64,000 nucleotides of DNA, taken from positions 1 to 64,000 of the forward strand of contig LJHW01000015.1 of assembly GCA_001295865.1 (NCBI GenBank), given 5' to 3'. The notes beneath the pieces were generated by a model that worked only from the letters and a program-made list of their open reading frames with translations, did not search any database and was not told the DNA's origin. Every line of letters begins with the position of its first letter. Position 1 is the stretch's first letter. Shown piece by piece: positions 9,206 to 17,433 of the stretch. A program made the position numbers and the translations under genes. This stretch comes from a beta proteobacterium AAP65 (GTDB lineage: Bacteria; Pseudomonadota; Gammaproteobacteria; Burkholderiales; Burkholderiaceae_C).

Positions 9206-9240
9206 GAAAAAACCCCTGGCCGGCAAGCCGGGCAGGGGTT
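9206..9240 (-). terminator. Rho-independent terminator of the dockerin metalloprotease gene
   Basis: Read on the minus strand, a GC-rich stem (AACCCCTGCCCGGC, loop, GCCGGCCAGGGGTT with one mismatch) is followed by a run of T residues. It lies about 65 bases after the protease stop codon and before the carbonic anhydrase gene, isolating the two units. Confidence 0.85.
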
Positions 9241-9307
9241 CCATGCGAAGGGGCCTGCAGCCGCCGCGGTGCCTGGGCACCGCAGCGGGCCTGCCCTCAC
9301 TGGGGCA

Positions 9308-12295
9308 TCAGCTGCAGCGCACGCCCACCGTGGCGCGGTTGGCAACGTAGGCGAGGTCGCGCACGTCGATGACACCGTCGTTGTTGAAGTCGGCGCGCGG
9401 GTCGAAGCCCGGGTCGCCCACACGCTTGCCGATCAGCGACTTCATGATCGCCAGGTCGTCGCAGTCGACCTTGCCGTCGCCCGTGAGGTCGGCACGCAGC
9501 ACCACCGTGAGGTTGGTGTTGGAGATGTCGAAGAACACGTTGTTGATCGCCTCGACCTTGATGCGCGCGGCCGTGGCGTTGACCAGGGGCACCGTCACCT
9601 TCTGCGAACCGTCGTTCGGCGTGCTGGCCGCCATGACGTAGGGGAAGGTCAGGCCGCCGTCCACCGACATCGAGATCTTCACGTTCGCGGTGCCGATGGG
9701 CGCAGCGCTGGTGCCGGCGACGTCCCAGGTCACGGTGACCGGCGAGCCCGCTTCCAGCGAGGTGGCGGTGTTCGGGAAGGTCACCAGGAAGGGGCCGGTG
9801 CCCGGGGCCAGCGTCAGCACCGTGTTGGCGCTGTTCACGCCGCCGCGGCCGTCACGGGCCGTGAGGCGGAAATTCAGGCGCGCCGGGCTGGCGTTCACGC
9901 CTGCGAAGCCAACGTAATCGGCCGTGGGCAGGAACTCCGAGTTGCAGTCCAGCTGGGCCGCCCCAGTCAGCGTGGCGCAGTTGCCCGTCTCGGCGTTGGT
10001 GTTGTTCGCAACGATCTGCGGCAGGTCGGGGAAGACGCGCGTCGGGTTGCCGTCGGTCTGGTTCTGGCCTGGCGGGTTGTAGATGCTGGCATCGAACACT
10101 GCGCGCGTGCCGAACTGGCGGAACAGGGGGCCGTTGGTCTTGACGCTGTTCGGCAGGCCGGTGCCGGTGCTACCGCCGCGGTCGTTCTGCTCCCACATGT
10201 AGGTCACAGGGTCGCCATCGGGGTCGGTAGCGCTGCCCGTGAGCGCAAACGGCGTGCGCAGCGGGATGGTGTAGGCCGCCGGGGCGCTGACCACGGGTGC
10301 CGAATTGCCAGTGGCGACGACCGTGCCACCGCCGCGCGTGGTGGTGCCCCCCTTGACCACTTCACCGACGTAGCCGGTGCAGCCGCCGGTGCAGTTCACC
10401 AGCTCGAGGTTGCCGGCATTCAAGCCTGCCAGCGCACCACCGAAGCCGATGGTGAAGCCGGTGTCGGTGAGCGTGGAGATCGACACCGTGCCGCCCGCCG
10501 GCCAACCGGGGATGGCCTGTACCGCGGCCTGGATGCCGGCGGCGGTGAAGTTGGTACCGCGCACGATGGGTGCCGAATCGGCGCCGTTGTAGCGCAGCAC
10601 GAACTGCTGGCCGTTGGTGGTGTAGCCCGTCAAGGCCGCCTGCTGCACTTCGGTGAGCACCTGCTCGGCAGCGCCGATGTGGGTGGTGATCTCGTCGAAG
10701 CTGCGCTGCGAGAAATACGGGTCGCTGTTGTTCTGGGTGTTGTCGCTGCCGCAGATGCCGGCATAGGCCATCACCGAGGTGCCGCTGCCCGGCTCGACCG
10801 AGTTGTTGGCGCTGCGGTTGCCCCCCGAGCAGCTGCCCGTCACGCCGTTGAACGTGTGGTTGCCGGCGAACTGGTGGCCCATCTCGTGCGCCACGTAATC
10901 GATGGCGAAGACGTCGCCGTCCGGCGGCACCACGCCCGTGCAGCCCTGCGCCTTGCCGGCGAGGCCGACCACGCCCAGGCTGGCGATGCCGCCCCCGTTG
11001 CCGCCCAGCGCGAGGTGGCCGATGTCGAAGTTGCTGGCCCCAATGAGCAGGCCCACGACCGTGCGTGTGCGTGTCAGGCCGCTGCTGCTGCAACTGGCCA
11101 CTTGCGCCGAGGTGTAGCAGGCCGCGCCGCCGCAGGGGCCGTTGGCGCCCGTGGCCAGGGCCGCGGTGTTCAGGTTGAGCACGTCGTTGTTGGCGACCAG
11201 CACCATGCGCACCGAGAGCTCGTCTTCGTAGACCTGGTTGACGCGGTTCATCAGCTCGACCTTGGCCGCGGTGACGTTGGCCGCACCGTGGTAGTTCGCG
11301 TAGGCCGGGTCGGTGACCATCGCTAGGCGGTAGGTGCGCAGCTGGTTGCCCACCGAAGCCATCAGCGGCGAGCCGTCGGCCACCACCTCGTAGACCGCGC
11401 TGGTGCTGGTGCGACCGTCGGTGATGCTGACTTCGTAGCTGCCGGCGGCGCGGTAGGGGTCGGCCTTGAAGCTGGCGCTGAGCGTGCCGTCTTCGCTGGC
11501 GGTGGCGTACACGGTCTGGCGGGCCACGGCCTGGCCGGCCTGGCGCACGGTGAGCGTGACGGTGCTGTTGGGCACGAAGCCCATGCCGTTGATCTGCACG
11601 TCGTTTCCGGCGTGGTACTTGCCGCGCGACAGCGAGACCTGCGCCACACGCATCAGGCCCTCGCTGAAGCTTGTCACGCGGGCCGGCAGGTCGGCACGGG
11701 CGTAGCTGGCGTAGACGCTCTGGTCGCCCTTCATGTAGGGCTCGACATACCAGGCGCCCTGTGCCGAACGCACCGCGGCCTGCACACCCAGCTGCGTGAC
11801 GCTCAGGCGCAGCGTGGCGCTGGGGTCGTCGATGCCGCGGCCGGCGTAAGTCTTGATGTGCGGATGCTTGGCGGCCAGACCGGGCTCCATGATGGGCGAG
11901 TCGACAACGCTGAAGCGCTGGAAGCCGCCGGCGGGATCGGGCAGCACCATCACCAGCGGGTTCTGCCGCGCGGCGCTGCTGCGCTCGGCGGGGGCGGCCT
12001 GCAGCAGACCGGCCAGGCTGAGGCGGTCGAGCGTGACGGTGCGCATCTTCGTGGCCTTCACAGCCACGGCAGCACCACCGGCCGCGCGCGACGAAGCCGC
12101 GCGACGCACGTCTTGCCAGAAAGCGCGCGAAGGATGCGCCGCTGCCGTCGCTGCCGCCACGGGCGTGGCGCGGCTGTTGCTGGCCGTGCCGCGCGCCTGG
12201 GCGCTGGCGTCTTGCGGCGCCGCGGCGCCCAATGCCAACACGGCGGCCGAAGCCAAGGCGCCCAAGGGCATGACGGACTTGCGTGACATCTTCAT
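9308..12295 (-). CDS. Secreted reprolysin-like zinc metalloprotease with C-terminal dockerin
   Basis: A 995-residue exported protease. The signal peptide spans about 1-33; an N-terminal propeptide-like region and an Ig-like segment precede a metzincin domain with HEMGHQFAGNH near residues 468-478, matching HExxHxxGxxH. Later come beta-sandwich modules, and the last 60 residues (coding about 9308-9490) hold two calcium-binding loops, DLTGDGKVDCDDLA and DFNNDGVIDVRDLA, the form of a type I dockerin. The ATG at 12295 has AGAGG upstream; the frame extends further but without signal-peptide features. A cohesin-domain protein is encoded 1 kb away on the other strand, a likely binding partner. A terminator follows. 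Confidence 0.88.
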   Translation of the reverse strand: MKMSRKSVMPLGALASAAVLALGAAAPQDASAQARGTASNSRATPVAAATAAAHPSRAFWQDVRRAASSRAAGGAAVAVKATKMRTVTLDRLSLAGLLQAAPAERSSAARQNPLVMVLPDPAGGFQRFSVVDSPIMEPGLAAKHPHIKTYAGRGIDDPSATLRLSVTQLGVQAAVRSAQGAWYVEPYMKGDQSVYASYARADLPARVTSFSEGLMRVAQVSLSRGKYHAGNDVQINGMGFVPNSTVTLTVRQAGQAVARQTVYATASEDGTLSASFKADPYRAAGSYEVSITDGRTSTSAVYEVVADGSPLMASVGNQLRTYRLAMVTDPAYANYHGAANVTAAKVELMNRVNQVYEDELSVRMVLVANNDVLNLNTAALATGANGPCGGAACYTSAQVASCSSSGLTRTRTVVGLLIGASNFDIGHLALGGNGGGIASLGVVGLAGKAQGCTGVVPPDGDVFAIDYVAHEMGHQFAGNHTFNGVTGSCSGGNRSANNSVEPGSGTSVMAYAGICGSDNTQNNSDPYFSQRSFDEITTHIGAAEQVLTEVQQAALTGYTTNGQQFVLRYNGADSAPIVRGTNFTAAGIQAAVQAIPGWPAGGTVSISTLTDTGFTIGFGGALAGLNAGNLELVNCTGGCTGYVGEVVKGGTTTRGGGTVVATGNSAPVVSAPAAYTIPLRTPFALTGSATDPDGDPVTYMWEQNDRGGSTGTGLPNSVKTNGPLFRQFGTRAVFDASIYNPPGQNQTDGNPTRVFPDLPQIVANNTNAETGNCATLTGAAQLDCNSEFLPTADYVGFAGVNASPARLNFRLTARDGRGGVNSANTVLTLAPGTGPFLVTFPNTATSLEAGSPVTVTWDVAGTSAAPIGTANVKISMSVDGGLTFPYVMAASTPNDGSQKVTVPLVNATAARIKVEAINNVFFDISNTNLTVVLRADLTGDGKVDCDDLAIMKSLIGKRVGDPGFDPRADFNNDGVIDVRDLAYVANRATVGVRCS

Positions 12296-12502
12296 CGGGG
12301 ATCCTCTGCGGGGCCTGCGGCAACCTGGGCCCTCCTGGAGGCCGGATGCCGGGCGGTTGGGAAAATAGTGCCGTGCTGTCTTGCGGCGCACGGCTTGTCT
12401 GGACTGCTGCGTTGCGGCCGGCTCCATGCCGTATGGGGGTAATGCCGCCGTCGCCGTGGTGCCCGCAGGCGCACACTGCACCGTGGTCTCCACCCATTCA
12501 CT

Positions 12503-13123
12503 ATGACGCGCAGCGCCTCCAACATCCACGATCTCGACACCTTCACCCCCTCATTCGGGGGTCGCGCAGACCCAGGCGCACGGTGCCGGCTTGCGGCGCT
12601 CGGCCTGTGCTGGATGCTCCTGCTGGGCACCGGCGCCCCCCTGGCCGCCCCCGCTTCCCCAACGTTCACCGGGGCCCCCACGGCCATGCCGCCCACGCAC
12701 GCACCCAGCACCACGCCGCGCCCCAGCGCCGCCAGCATCCAGCACATCACGCTGGAGCGCGATTGCCAAGGCTGCACCAGCATCCTGCGGCTCGAACTGC
12801 CTCGCGGCGGGCCCGCCATGGCACACCAGATCGGCAAGGCCCGCCACCGCACCGCCGACAGCAGCGCCAGCGCCCCGCTGCCCGCGGCCGAGTTCGAGGC
12901 CCTGGCGCAGGCGCTGGTGGCAGCAGGCTTTTTTTCGATGGCCGACGTGTACCAGGACGAAAGCCTGGCCGACGGCGCCTGGGCCACCGTGACGGTGCGG
13001 CATGCAGGCGGCACGCACAGCGTCTTCAGGCGCGAAGACGCCGGCCCCGAAGCGCTCAAGGCCCTGGAGGCCGCGCTCGACGCGCTGCAGGCCCGGCTGC
13101 ACTTCGTGCCAGTTCAACGTTAG
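12503..13123 (+). CDS. Exported protein with DUF6438-like domain
   Basis: Hypothetical 206-residue protein with a membrane/signal segment at about residues 28-49, a Pro/Thr linker, then a domain starting ITLERDCQGCTSILRLEL whose paired cysteines and following layout resemble DUF6438. Function unknown. It is divergent from the metalloprotease and upstream of, and co-directional with, the cohesin PEP-CTERM gene 143 bases later, so it may be part of the same unit. The start is uncertain, as no clear ribosome-binding site is seen. Confidence 0.65.
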   Translation: MTRSASNIHDLDTFTPSFGGRADPGARCRLAALGLCWMLLLGTGAPLAAPASPTFTGAPTAMPPTHAPSTTPRPSAASIQHITLERDCQGCTSILRLELPRGGPAMAHQIGKARHRTADSSASAPLPAAEFEALAQALVAAGFFSMADVYQDESLADGAWATVTVRHAGGTHSVFRREDAGPEALKALEAALDALQARLHFVPVQR

Positions 13124-13156
13124 CCGCATCCCCCGAATGCGGGGTTCGAACCCCGC
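13124..13156 (+). promoter_or_regulatory. Two overlapping, mutually exclusive hairpins ahead of the cohesin gene
   Basis: Directly after the upstream stop codon, CCGCAT(N7)ATGCGG (13124-13142) and the perfect 18-base palindrome GCGGGGTTCGAACCCCGC (13139-13156) share four bases, so both cannot form at once. No T-run follows. This may be a processing or attenuation site between the two genes. Confidence 0.4.
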
Positions 13157-13266
13157 AGACGGCGACATCGGCCGACAGAGGTGACAGCATGCAGCATCGA
13201 CAACGAGGACGGCGGCTTGCCAGCCGTCCCCGAACACCCCAGACAGCCACGCAGGGAGCCCCGCGG

Positions 13267-13839
13267 ATGAACATGGTGAAGCTGAGCAAAAAGACGCTGC
13301 TTGCAGCCGCTCTCGGTCTGGCCGCCTGGGGCAGCGCCCTGGCGCAGGCCACGGTGTCGCTGAGCGCCACGCCCAATCCGGTCAACGTCGGCAGCACGGT
13401 GCAGGTGTCGGTGAACATCAGCGGCGCGCTCGATCTCTACGCCTACCAGTTCTCGCTGCTCTTCAACCCCGCGGTGCTGCAGGCCACGGGCAGCAGCGAC
13501 GGCAGTTTCCTGTCGGGCGGCGGCACGGTGTTTTTTGTGCCGGGCGCGATCGACAACACGGCCGGCAGCATCAACTTCACGGCGGCGTCGCTGCTGGGCC
13601 TGCTGCCCGGTGTCGACGGCAGCGGCACGTTGGCCACGCTGAACTTCAACGTCACGGGCTTCGGCACCAGCGCGCTGAATTTCGCCGACGGTGTGCTCGT
13701 CAATTCCGAACTGGGCGACCTGCCGGCGCAGTTCGTTGACGGCGCGGTGCAGGCCGTGCCCGAACCCGGCACTTGGCTGATGCTGGGCCTGGGCTTGGCG
13801 GCCGTGGCCGGTGCAGCACGCCGCCGCAGCGCTGCCTGA
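13267..13839 (+). CDS. Cohesin domain-containing PEP-CTERM protein
   Basis: A 190-residue surface protein: signal peptide (about 1-27), a cohesin-type beta-sandwich (about 30-155, including the LYAYQFSLLFNPAVL stretch characteristic of cohesin modules) and a C-terminal PEP-CTERM tag (VPEPGTW, hydrophobic helix, RRR) for exosortase processing. Cohesins bind dockerins; a dockerin-tailed protease is encoded on the opposite strand about 1 kb away. The likely role is a surface receptor for one or more dockerin proteins, inferred from domains. The ATG at 13267 gives an N-terminus with a normal signal peptide. An intrinsic terminator follows immediately. Confidence 0.85.
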   Translation: MNMVKLSKKTLLAAALGLAAWGSALAQATVSLSATPNPVNVGSTVQVSVNISGALDLYAYQFSLLFNPAVLQATGSSDGSFLSGGGTVFFVPGAIDNTAGSINFTAASLLGLLPGVDGSGTLATLNFNVTGFGTSALNFADGVLVNSELGDLPAQFVDGAVQAVPEPGTWLMLGLGLAAVAGAARRRSAA

Positions 13840-13860
13840 ACCCCGCAGCGCTGAAAACCC

Positions 13861-13885
13861 AACCGGCCCTCGAGGCCGGTTTTTT
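13861..13885 (+). terminator. Rho-independent terminator after the cohesin gene
   Basis: AACCGGCC, a five-base loop and GGCCGGTT are followed by a run of six T residues, 22 bases after the stop codon. It separates this gene from the convergent MFS gene. Confidence 0.92.
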
Positions 13886-13914
13886 GTGCCTGCCTGTCAG
13901 CCGCGCTGGGCTTG

Positions 13915-15132
13915 TCAGTCGCTGCCCTGCGGCAAGCGCGGCTTGACCCACAGCCAGGCCACGATGCCGACGGCCATCAGCGCCAGCGAGGTGAGCGCCA
14001 GCGCCAGCGGGCTGTGCATCACCAACGGCACCAGCAGGCCGGCCACCGCGGCATTGGCCAGGCTGCCGATGCACGACTGCACCGAAGACGCCATGCCGCG
14101 GCGCTCAGGCACCTGGTCCAACGTCATCAAGGTGACCACCGGCACCATCAAGGACCAGCCGAACGAAAACACCGCCACCGGCAACATCGCCCACGCCCAG
14201 TGCGGTTCGAAGAGCAGGTTCAGCGCCACGTTCACGACCGAGGTGAGCAGCATGATCACGAAGCCGTGCCGGATCTGGTGGCGCGGCTTGATGCGCCCGG
14301 CCAGCCGGCCCGACAGCGCCGCGCCACCCATGATGCCGCTGATGGTCAACACGAAGAACCAGAAGAACTGCGTCGGCCCCAGCGCGAGGTGCTCACCCAG
14401 GAACACCGGTGCCGCCAGCACATAGAGGAACATGCCGTTGAAGGGGATGCCGCTGGCCAGCACGAGCGCCATGAAACGCGGGCTCTTGGCCATCTGCCAG
14501 TAACCGCGCATCAGGTGGCGCACCTCGAAGGGCTGGCGCGCCTGCACGTGCAGCGTCTCGGGCAGCCAGCGCCACATGCTGGCCAGCAGCACCGCCCCCA
14601 GCAGCACGAGCAGCCAGAAGATGGCGTGCCAGTCGGTGTGGGCGTACAGCAGGCCGCCGATCATCGGCGCCACCGCCGGCGCAATGCCGAAGTAGATGGT
14701 CACCTGCGACATCACCCGCTGCGCATCGGCCGGCGGGAACATGTCGCGGATGATGGCGCGCGAGACCACCATGCCGGCGCCCGCGCTCATGCCCTGCAGC
14801 GCGCGGAAGAACACCAGTTGGCCGATGGTCTGGCTGAGCGCGCAGCCCAGCGAGGCCAGCGTGAACAGCGCCACCCCGGCCAATACCACGGGCCGGCGCC
14901 CCAGGCTGTCGGAGAGCGCGCCGTGGAAGAGGTTCATCACCGCGAAGCCCAGCAGGTAGCTGGACAGCGTCTGCTGCATCTGCACCGGCGTGGCGCCCAG
15001 CGAGCTGGCAATGCCCGAGAAAGCCGGCAGGTAGGTGTCGATGGAAAACGGACCCAGCATGCCCAGACAGGCCAGCAGCAAGGCCAGCGTCCAGCGGGGG
15101 CCGGGCCACAGGAGCTTGGCGTCGGGGTTCAT
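13915..15132 (-). CDS. Bcr/CflA family MFS drug/metabolite exporter
   Basis: Inner-membrane proton-driven exporter of 405 residues with 12 predicted helices. The first loop motif GALSDSLGRRPVVL (about residues 72-85) is the MFS motif A, and FSIDTYLPAF early in the protein is typical of the Bcr/CflA (DHA1) group, which exports bicyclomycin, chloramphenicol, sulphonamides or cysteine-pathway metabolites. The actual substrate is not predictable. It is divergent from the intradiol dioxygenase, 63 bases apart. Confidence 0.88.
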   Translation of the reverse strand: MNPDAKLLWPGPRWTLALLLACLGMLGPFSIDTYLPAFSGIASSLGATPVQMQQTLSSYLLGFAVMNLFHGALSDSLGRRPVVLAGVALFTLASLGCALSQTIGQLVFFRALQGMSAGAGMVVSRAIIRDMFPPADAQRVMSQVTIYFGIAPAVAPMIGGLLYAHTDWHAIFWLLVLLGAVLLASMWRWLPETLHVQARQPFEVRHLMRGYWQMAKSPRFMALVLASGIPFNGMFLYVLAAPVFLGEHLALGPTQFFWFFVLTISGIMGGAALSGRLAGRIKPRHQIRHGFVIMLLTSVVNVALNLLFEPHWAWAMLPVAVFSFGWSLMVPVVTLMTLDQVPERRGMASSVQSCIGSLANAAVAGLLVPLVMHSPLALALTSLALMAVGIVAWLWVKPRLPQGSD

Positions 15133-15195
15133 CGTGGCGGGGTCAAACCAGGCAGTTTAGGCGCGCGCCGGGTTTTCGATGCTTCAATCAAGCCC

Positions 15196-15852
15196 ATGTC
15201 CTGCCCACCCTGCCCCCGCCGCCGTGCTCTGCTGGTGGCCGCCGCCGGCACCGCCTTGGCCGCCCCCACGCTGGCTTCGTCGCGCCGCGCGCTGGCCGAG
15301 ATGACCGAAGGCCCCTTCTACCCGCCGCGCGCCTGGCGCGAAGCCTGGCCCGACCAGGACGCCGACCTCTCGCGCGTGCGCCAGGGCGAGCGCTTGCTGC
15401 AGGCGCAAGGCGAGCACCTGGGCCTGGAGCTGGTGGTGGCCGACACGCAAGGCCGCCTCGTCGACGGCGCCGAGATCGAGATCTGGCAATGCGACGCGCT
15501 GGCCCACTACCGCCACCCGCGCGTGAAGGCCGAACCTGGCCGCTTCGACCCCGGCTTCCAGGGCTTTGGCGCCGCACGCAGCGGCGCGCAGGGCCAGGCG
15601 CGGCTGCGCACCATCAAACCCGTCCCCTACCCCGGACGCACGCCGCACATCCACTTCAAGCTGCGACACGCGAGCTTCGGCGAGCTGACATCGCAACTCT
15701 TCGTGGCCGCCGACCCGGGGAACGAGAGCGACTTTCTTTGGCGCCGCCTGAAAACGGCCGACCGCCCTGGGCTGACGCTGGCGCTGCAACAGGCCACGCT
15801 GGACAACGGCCTGCGCTGGATGGCCCGCCACACGCTGGTGGTGCCGGCCTGA
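15196..15852 (+). CDS. Intradiol ring-cleavage dioxygenase (protocatechuate 3,4-dioxygenase beta-like), exported
   Basis: Fe(III) dioxygenase-family protein of 218 residues. The expected iron ligands are present: Y105 (AHYRHP), Y145, H151 and H153 (YPGRTPHIHF). The N-terminus has a basic then hydrophobic leader (PRRRALLVAAAGTALAAP), so it is probably exported by the Tat or Sec route, unlike cytoplasmic catechol or protocatechuate dioxygenases. Related secreted proteins are widely annotated, but their substrates are mostly untested. No catechol-pathway genes lie nearby, so a catabolic role is doubtful. Confidence 0.82.
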   Translation: MSCPPCPRRRALLVAAAGTALAAPTLASSRRALAEMTEGPFYPPRAWREAWPDQDADLSRVRQGERLLQAQGEHLGLELVVADTQGRLVDGAEIEIWQCDALAHYRHPRVKAEPGRFDPGFQGFGAARSGAQGQARLRTIKPVPYPGRTPHIHFKLRHASFGELTSQLFVAADPGNESDFLWRRLKTADRPGLTLALQQATLDNGLRWMARHTLVVPA

Positions 15853-15891
15853 AACCTGGGCCGCTGCGCGAGGCGGCACGCCGGCAAAAGT

Positions 15892-16218
15892 GTGAAGTCA
15901 GCCGATAGGCCGGATTCTGTGCAGCCGGCCTTCTGACGAAGACCTGCCGTGACCGCCATTCCTCTGGGCCGGAGGTCGCCCTGCCGGCTCGGTGCTACCT
16001 ACCCGCACACTCCTCGGGCCGAGTCAACGTGTGCCTACTTGGTATTGCTGCGCGTAGAGATTGCCCGTTTCACCCGAACTGAATCGGCTCGTCTCTGTTG
16101 CTCTGATCCTCACCTCGCGGTGGACAGCCGTTAGCTGCTACGCCGCCCTGTGCAGTCCGGACCTTCCTCCAGTGCCGTGTTTCCACGCTCGCACCAGCGG
16201 CGGTCTGGCTGACTTCAC
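15892..16218 (-). ncRNA. rnpB: RNase P RNA, class A
   Basis: Catalytic RNA that removes 5' leaders from tRNA precursors. On the minus strand the ends pair as a perfect 12-base P1 helix, GTGAAGTCAGCC (16218-16207) with GGCTGACTTCAC (15903-15892). Conserved core elements are clear: GAGGAAGGTCCGGACT near the 5' side (CR-I region) and the ACAGAATCCGGCCTATC segment near the 3' end. The length, about 327 bases, is normal for this group. Exact ends may differ by a few bases. Confidence 0.97.
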
Positions 16219-16225
16219 AGGGTCG

Positions 16226-16231
16226 ATTATC
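16226..16231 (-). promoter_or_regulatory. Probable -10 element of rnpB
   Basis: GATAAT on the minus strand ends 7 bases before the first base of the P1 helix, the position expected for a sigma-70 -10 box. No convincing -35 hexamer is seen. Confidence 0.55.
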
Positions 16232-16263
16232 ACGGCGACCGCCGGCCAGCCTTGCGGCGGGGG

Positions 16264-17394
16264 TCAACCGGCACGCAGTTGTGCCAGCGGGATGGCCTGT
16301 TCCTGCATCACCCGGTTGCCCAGGTCGAGCAGCGACAGCTTCACTTCGCCGGCGATGAAGTCGAAGCTGACGATGCCATGGTGCTTGACCGTCACCAGCG
16401 GCCCGACGCGGTTGGGGCCGGGCTCGTTCGCCGGCGACCAGGCCTTGGTGGCCCCGCTGGAGGTCATCTCCCACAGCGGATAGCGCAGTTCCGGGCCCGC
16501 ATGGCGGTAGATGCCACCGACATGGCGGTCGCCCGACACCACCACGACGCCGTGAGCACCACTGGCGCGGATGGTGCTGAACAGCCGTTCGCGCTCCAGC
16601 GGCAGGTTGCCCCATCGCTCCCAGCCGTGACCTTCAACCACGCACTGGATGCTGCTGACGATGAGGTGCGCATCGGCAGGCGTGGCCAGCCGCTCCTCCA
16701 GCCACCGCCACTGCGCCGCACCGAGCATCGTCTTCGCCGGGTCCGCGTCGGGCAGGTAGCGCTCCTTGCCGGTGGCGCCACGCTGGTCGGTGGGTTTCAG
16801 CGATGAGCGGAACCACCGGGTGTCCAGCCCGATGACCTGCACACGCCGTTCGCCGACGGCGATCATCTGCGCGTGGTAAACGCCCGCCCGCTGGCGGCGC
16901 GGGTCGGCCTGGGGCACGCGCCAGAAACGCAGGAACTCGTCCTTCGCGACCTGCGCGAGCTCCCAGCCGGCGCCGCCGTCGTTCTGGCCATAGTCGTGGT
17001 CGTCCCACACGGCCAGGTGCGGTACGGCCTGGCGCAGGCGCTGGAAGCCCGGCTTGGCGCCCAGGGCGTCATACGCGGCGCGCAGCCGCGCCTGCGTGGC
17101 CGGCGGATCGCTGGCGTAGACGTTGTCGCCGGCGAAGACGAAGTAGTCGGGCTGCATGGCCAGCGCTGCATCCCATACCGGCTGCGGTTCGTTCTGATCG
17201 GCACAGCTGGTGACGCCCACGCGCAGCAGGCCGGCGCGGGCCCCCTGCACGTCAGCAGCGGGTGCCGCGGGTGCCATGGGTGCGCAGCCAGCCATCCACC
17301 CAGCGACGGGGCCACCCAGCGCGGCGGCCGCTACGGCGGCGCCACGTCGAGCGCTTCCGGACAGCAGGCGACGGCGCGAAAGATGGGGGTTCAT
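16264..17394 (-). CDS. PhoD-like alkaline phosphatase family metallophosphoesterase, Tat-exported
   Basis: Periplasmic phosphodiesterase/phosphatase-like enzyme of 376 residues. The Tat signal SRRRLLSG lies at the N-terminus. Metal-site motifs are present in order: GDNVYAS, WDDHDYG, and GDRHVGG toward the C-terminal half, as in the PhoD/calcineurin-like superfamily. The second ATG (17394) is chosen because GAGG lies 5 bases upstream; the first in-frame ATG is 21 bases earlier. The gene follows the TRAP transporter genes by 39 bases on the same strand and may share their operon. The substrate is unknown. Confidence 0.85.
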   Translation of the reverse strand: MNPHLSRRRLLSGSARRGAAVAAAALGGPVAGWMAGCAPMAPAAPAADVQGARAGLLRVGVTSCADQNEPQPVWDAALAMQPDYFVFAGDNVYASDPPATQARLRAAYDALGAKPGFQRLRQAVPHLAVWDDHDYGQNDGGAGWELAQVAKDEFLRFWRVPQADPRRQRAGVYHAQMIAVGERRVQVIGLDTRWFRSSLKPTDQRGATGKERYLPDADPAKTMLGAAQWRWLEERLATPADAHLIVSSIQCVVEGHGWERWGNLPLERERLFSTIRASGAHGVVVVSGDRHVGGIYRHAGPELRYPLWEMTSSGATKAWSPANEPGPNRVGPLVTVKHHGIVSFDFIAGEVKLSLLDLGNRVMQEQAIPLAQLRAG

Positions 17395-17433
17395 GGGATC
17401 CTCGGTACGGTTCATCGAAAGTTGGGCTTCGCC

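Noticed and set aside
13139-13156. GGGGTTCGAACCCC resembling a tRNA T-arm, as a possible tRNA or attachment-site remnant
   Set aside because: No D-arm, anticodon arm, acceptor stem or integrase gene nearby; it is an isolated palindrome.
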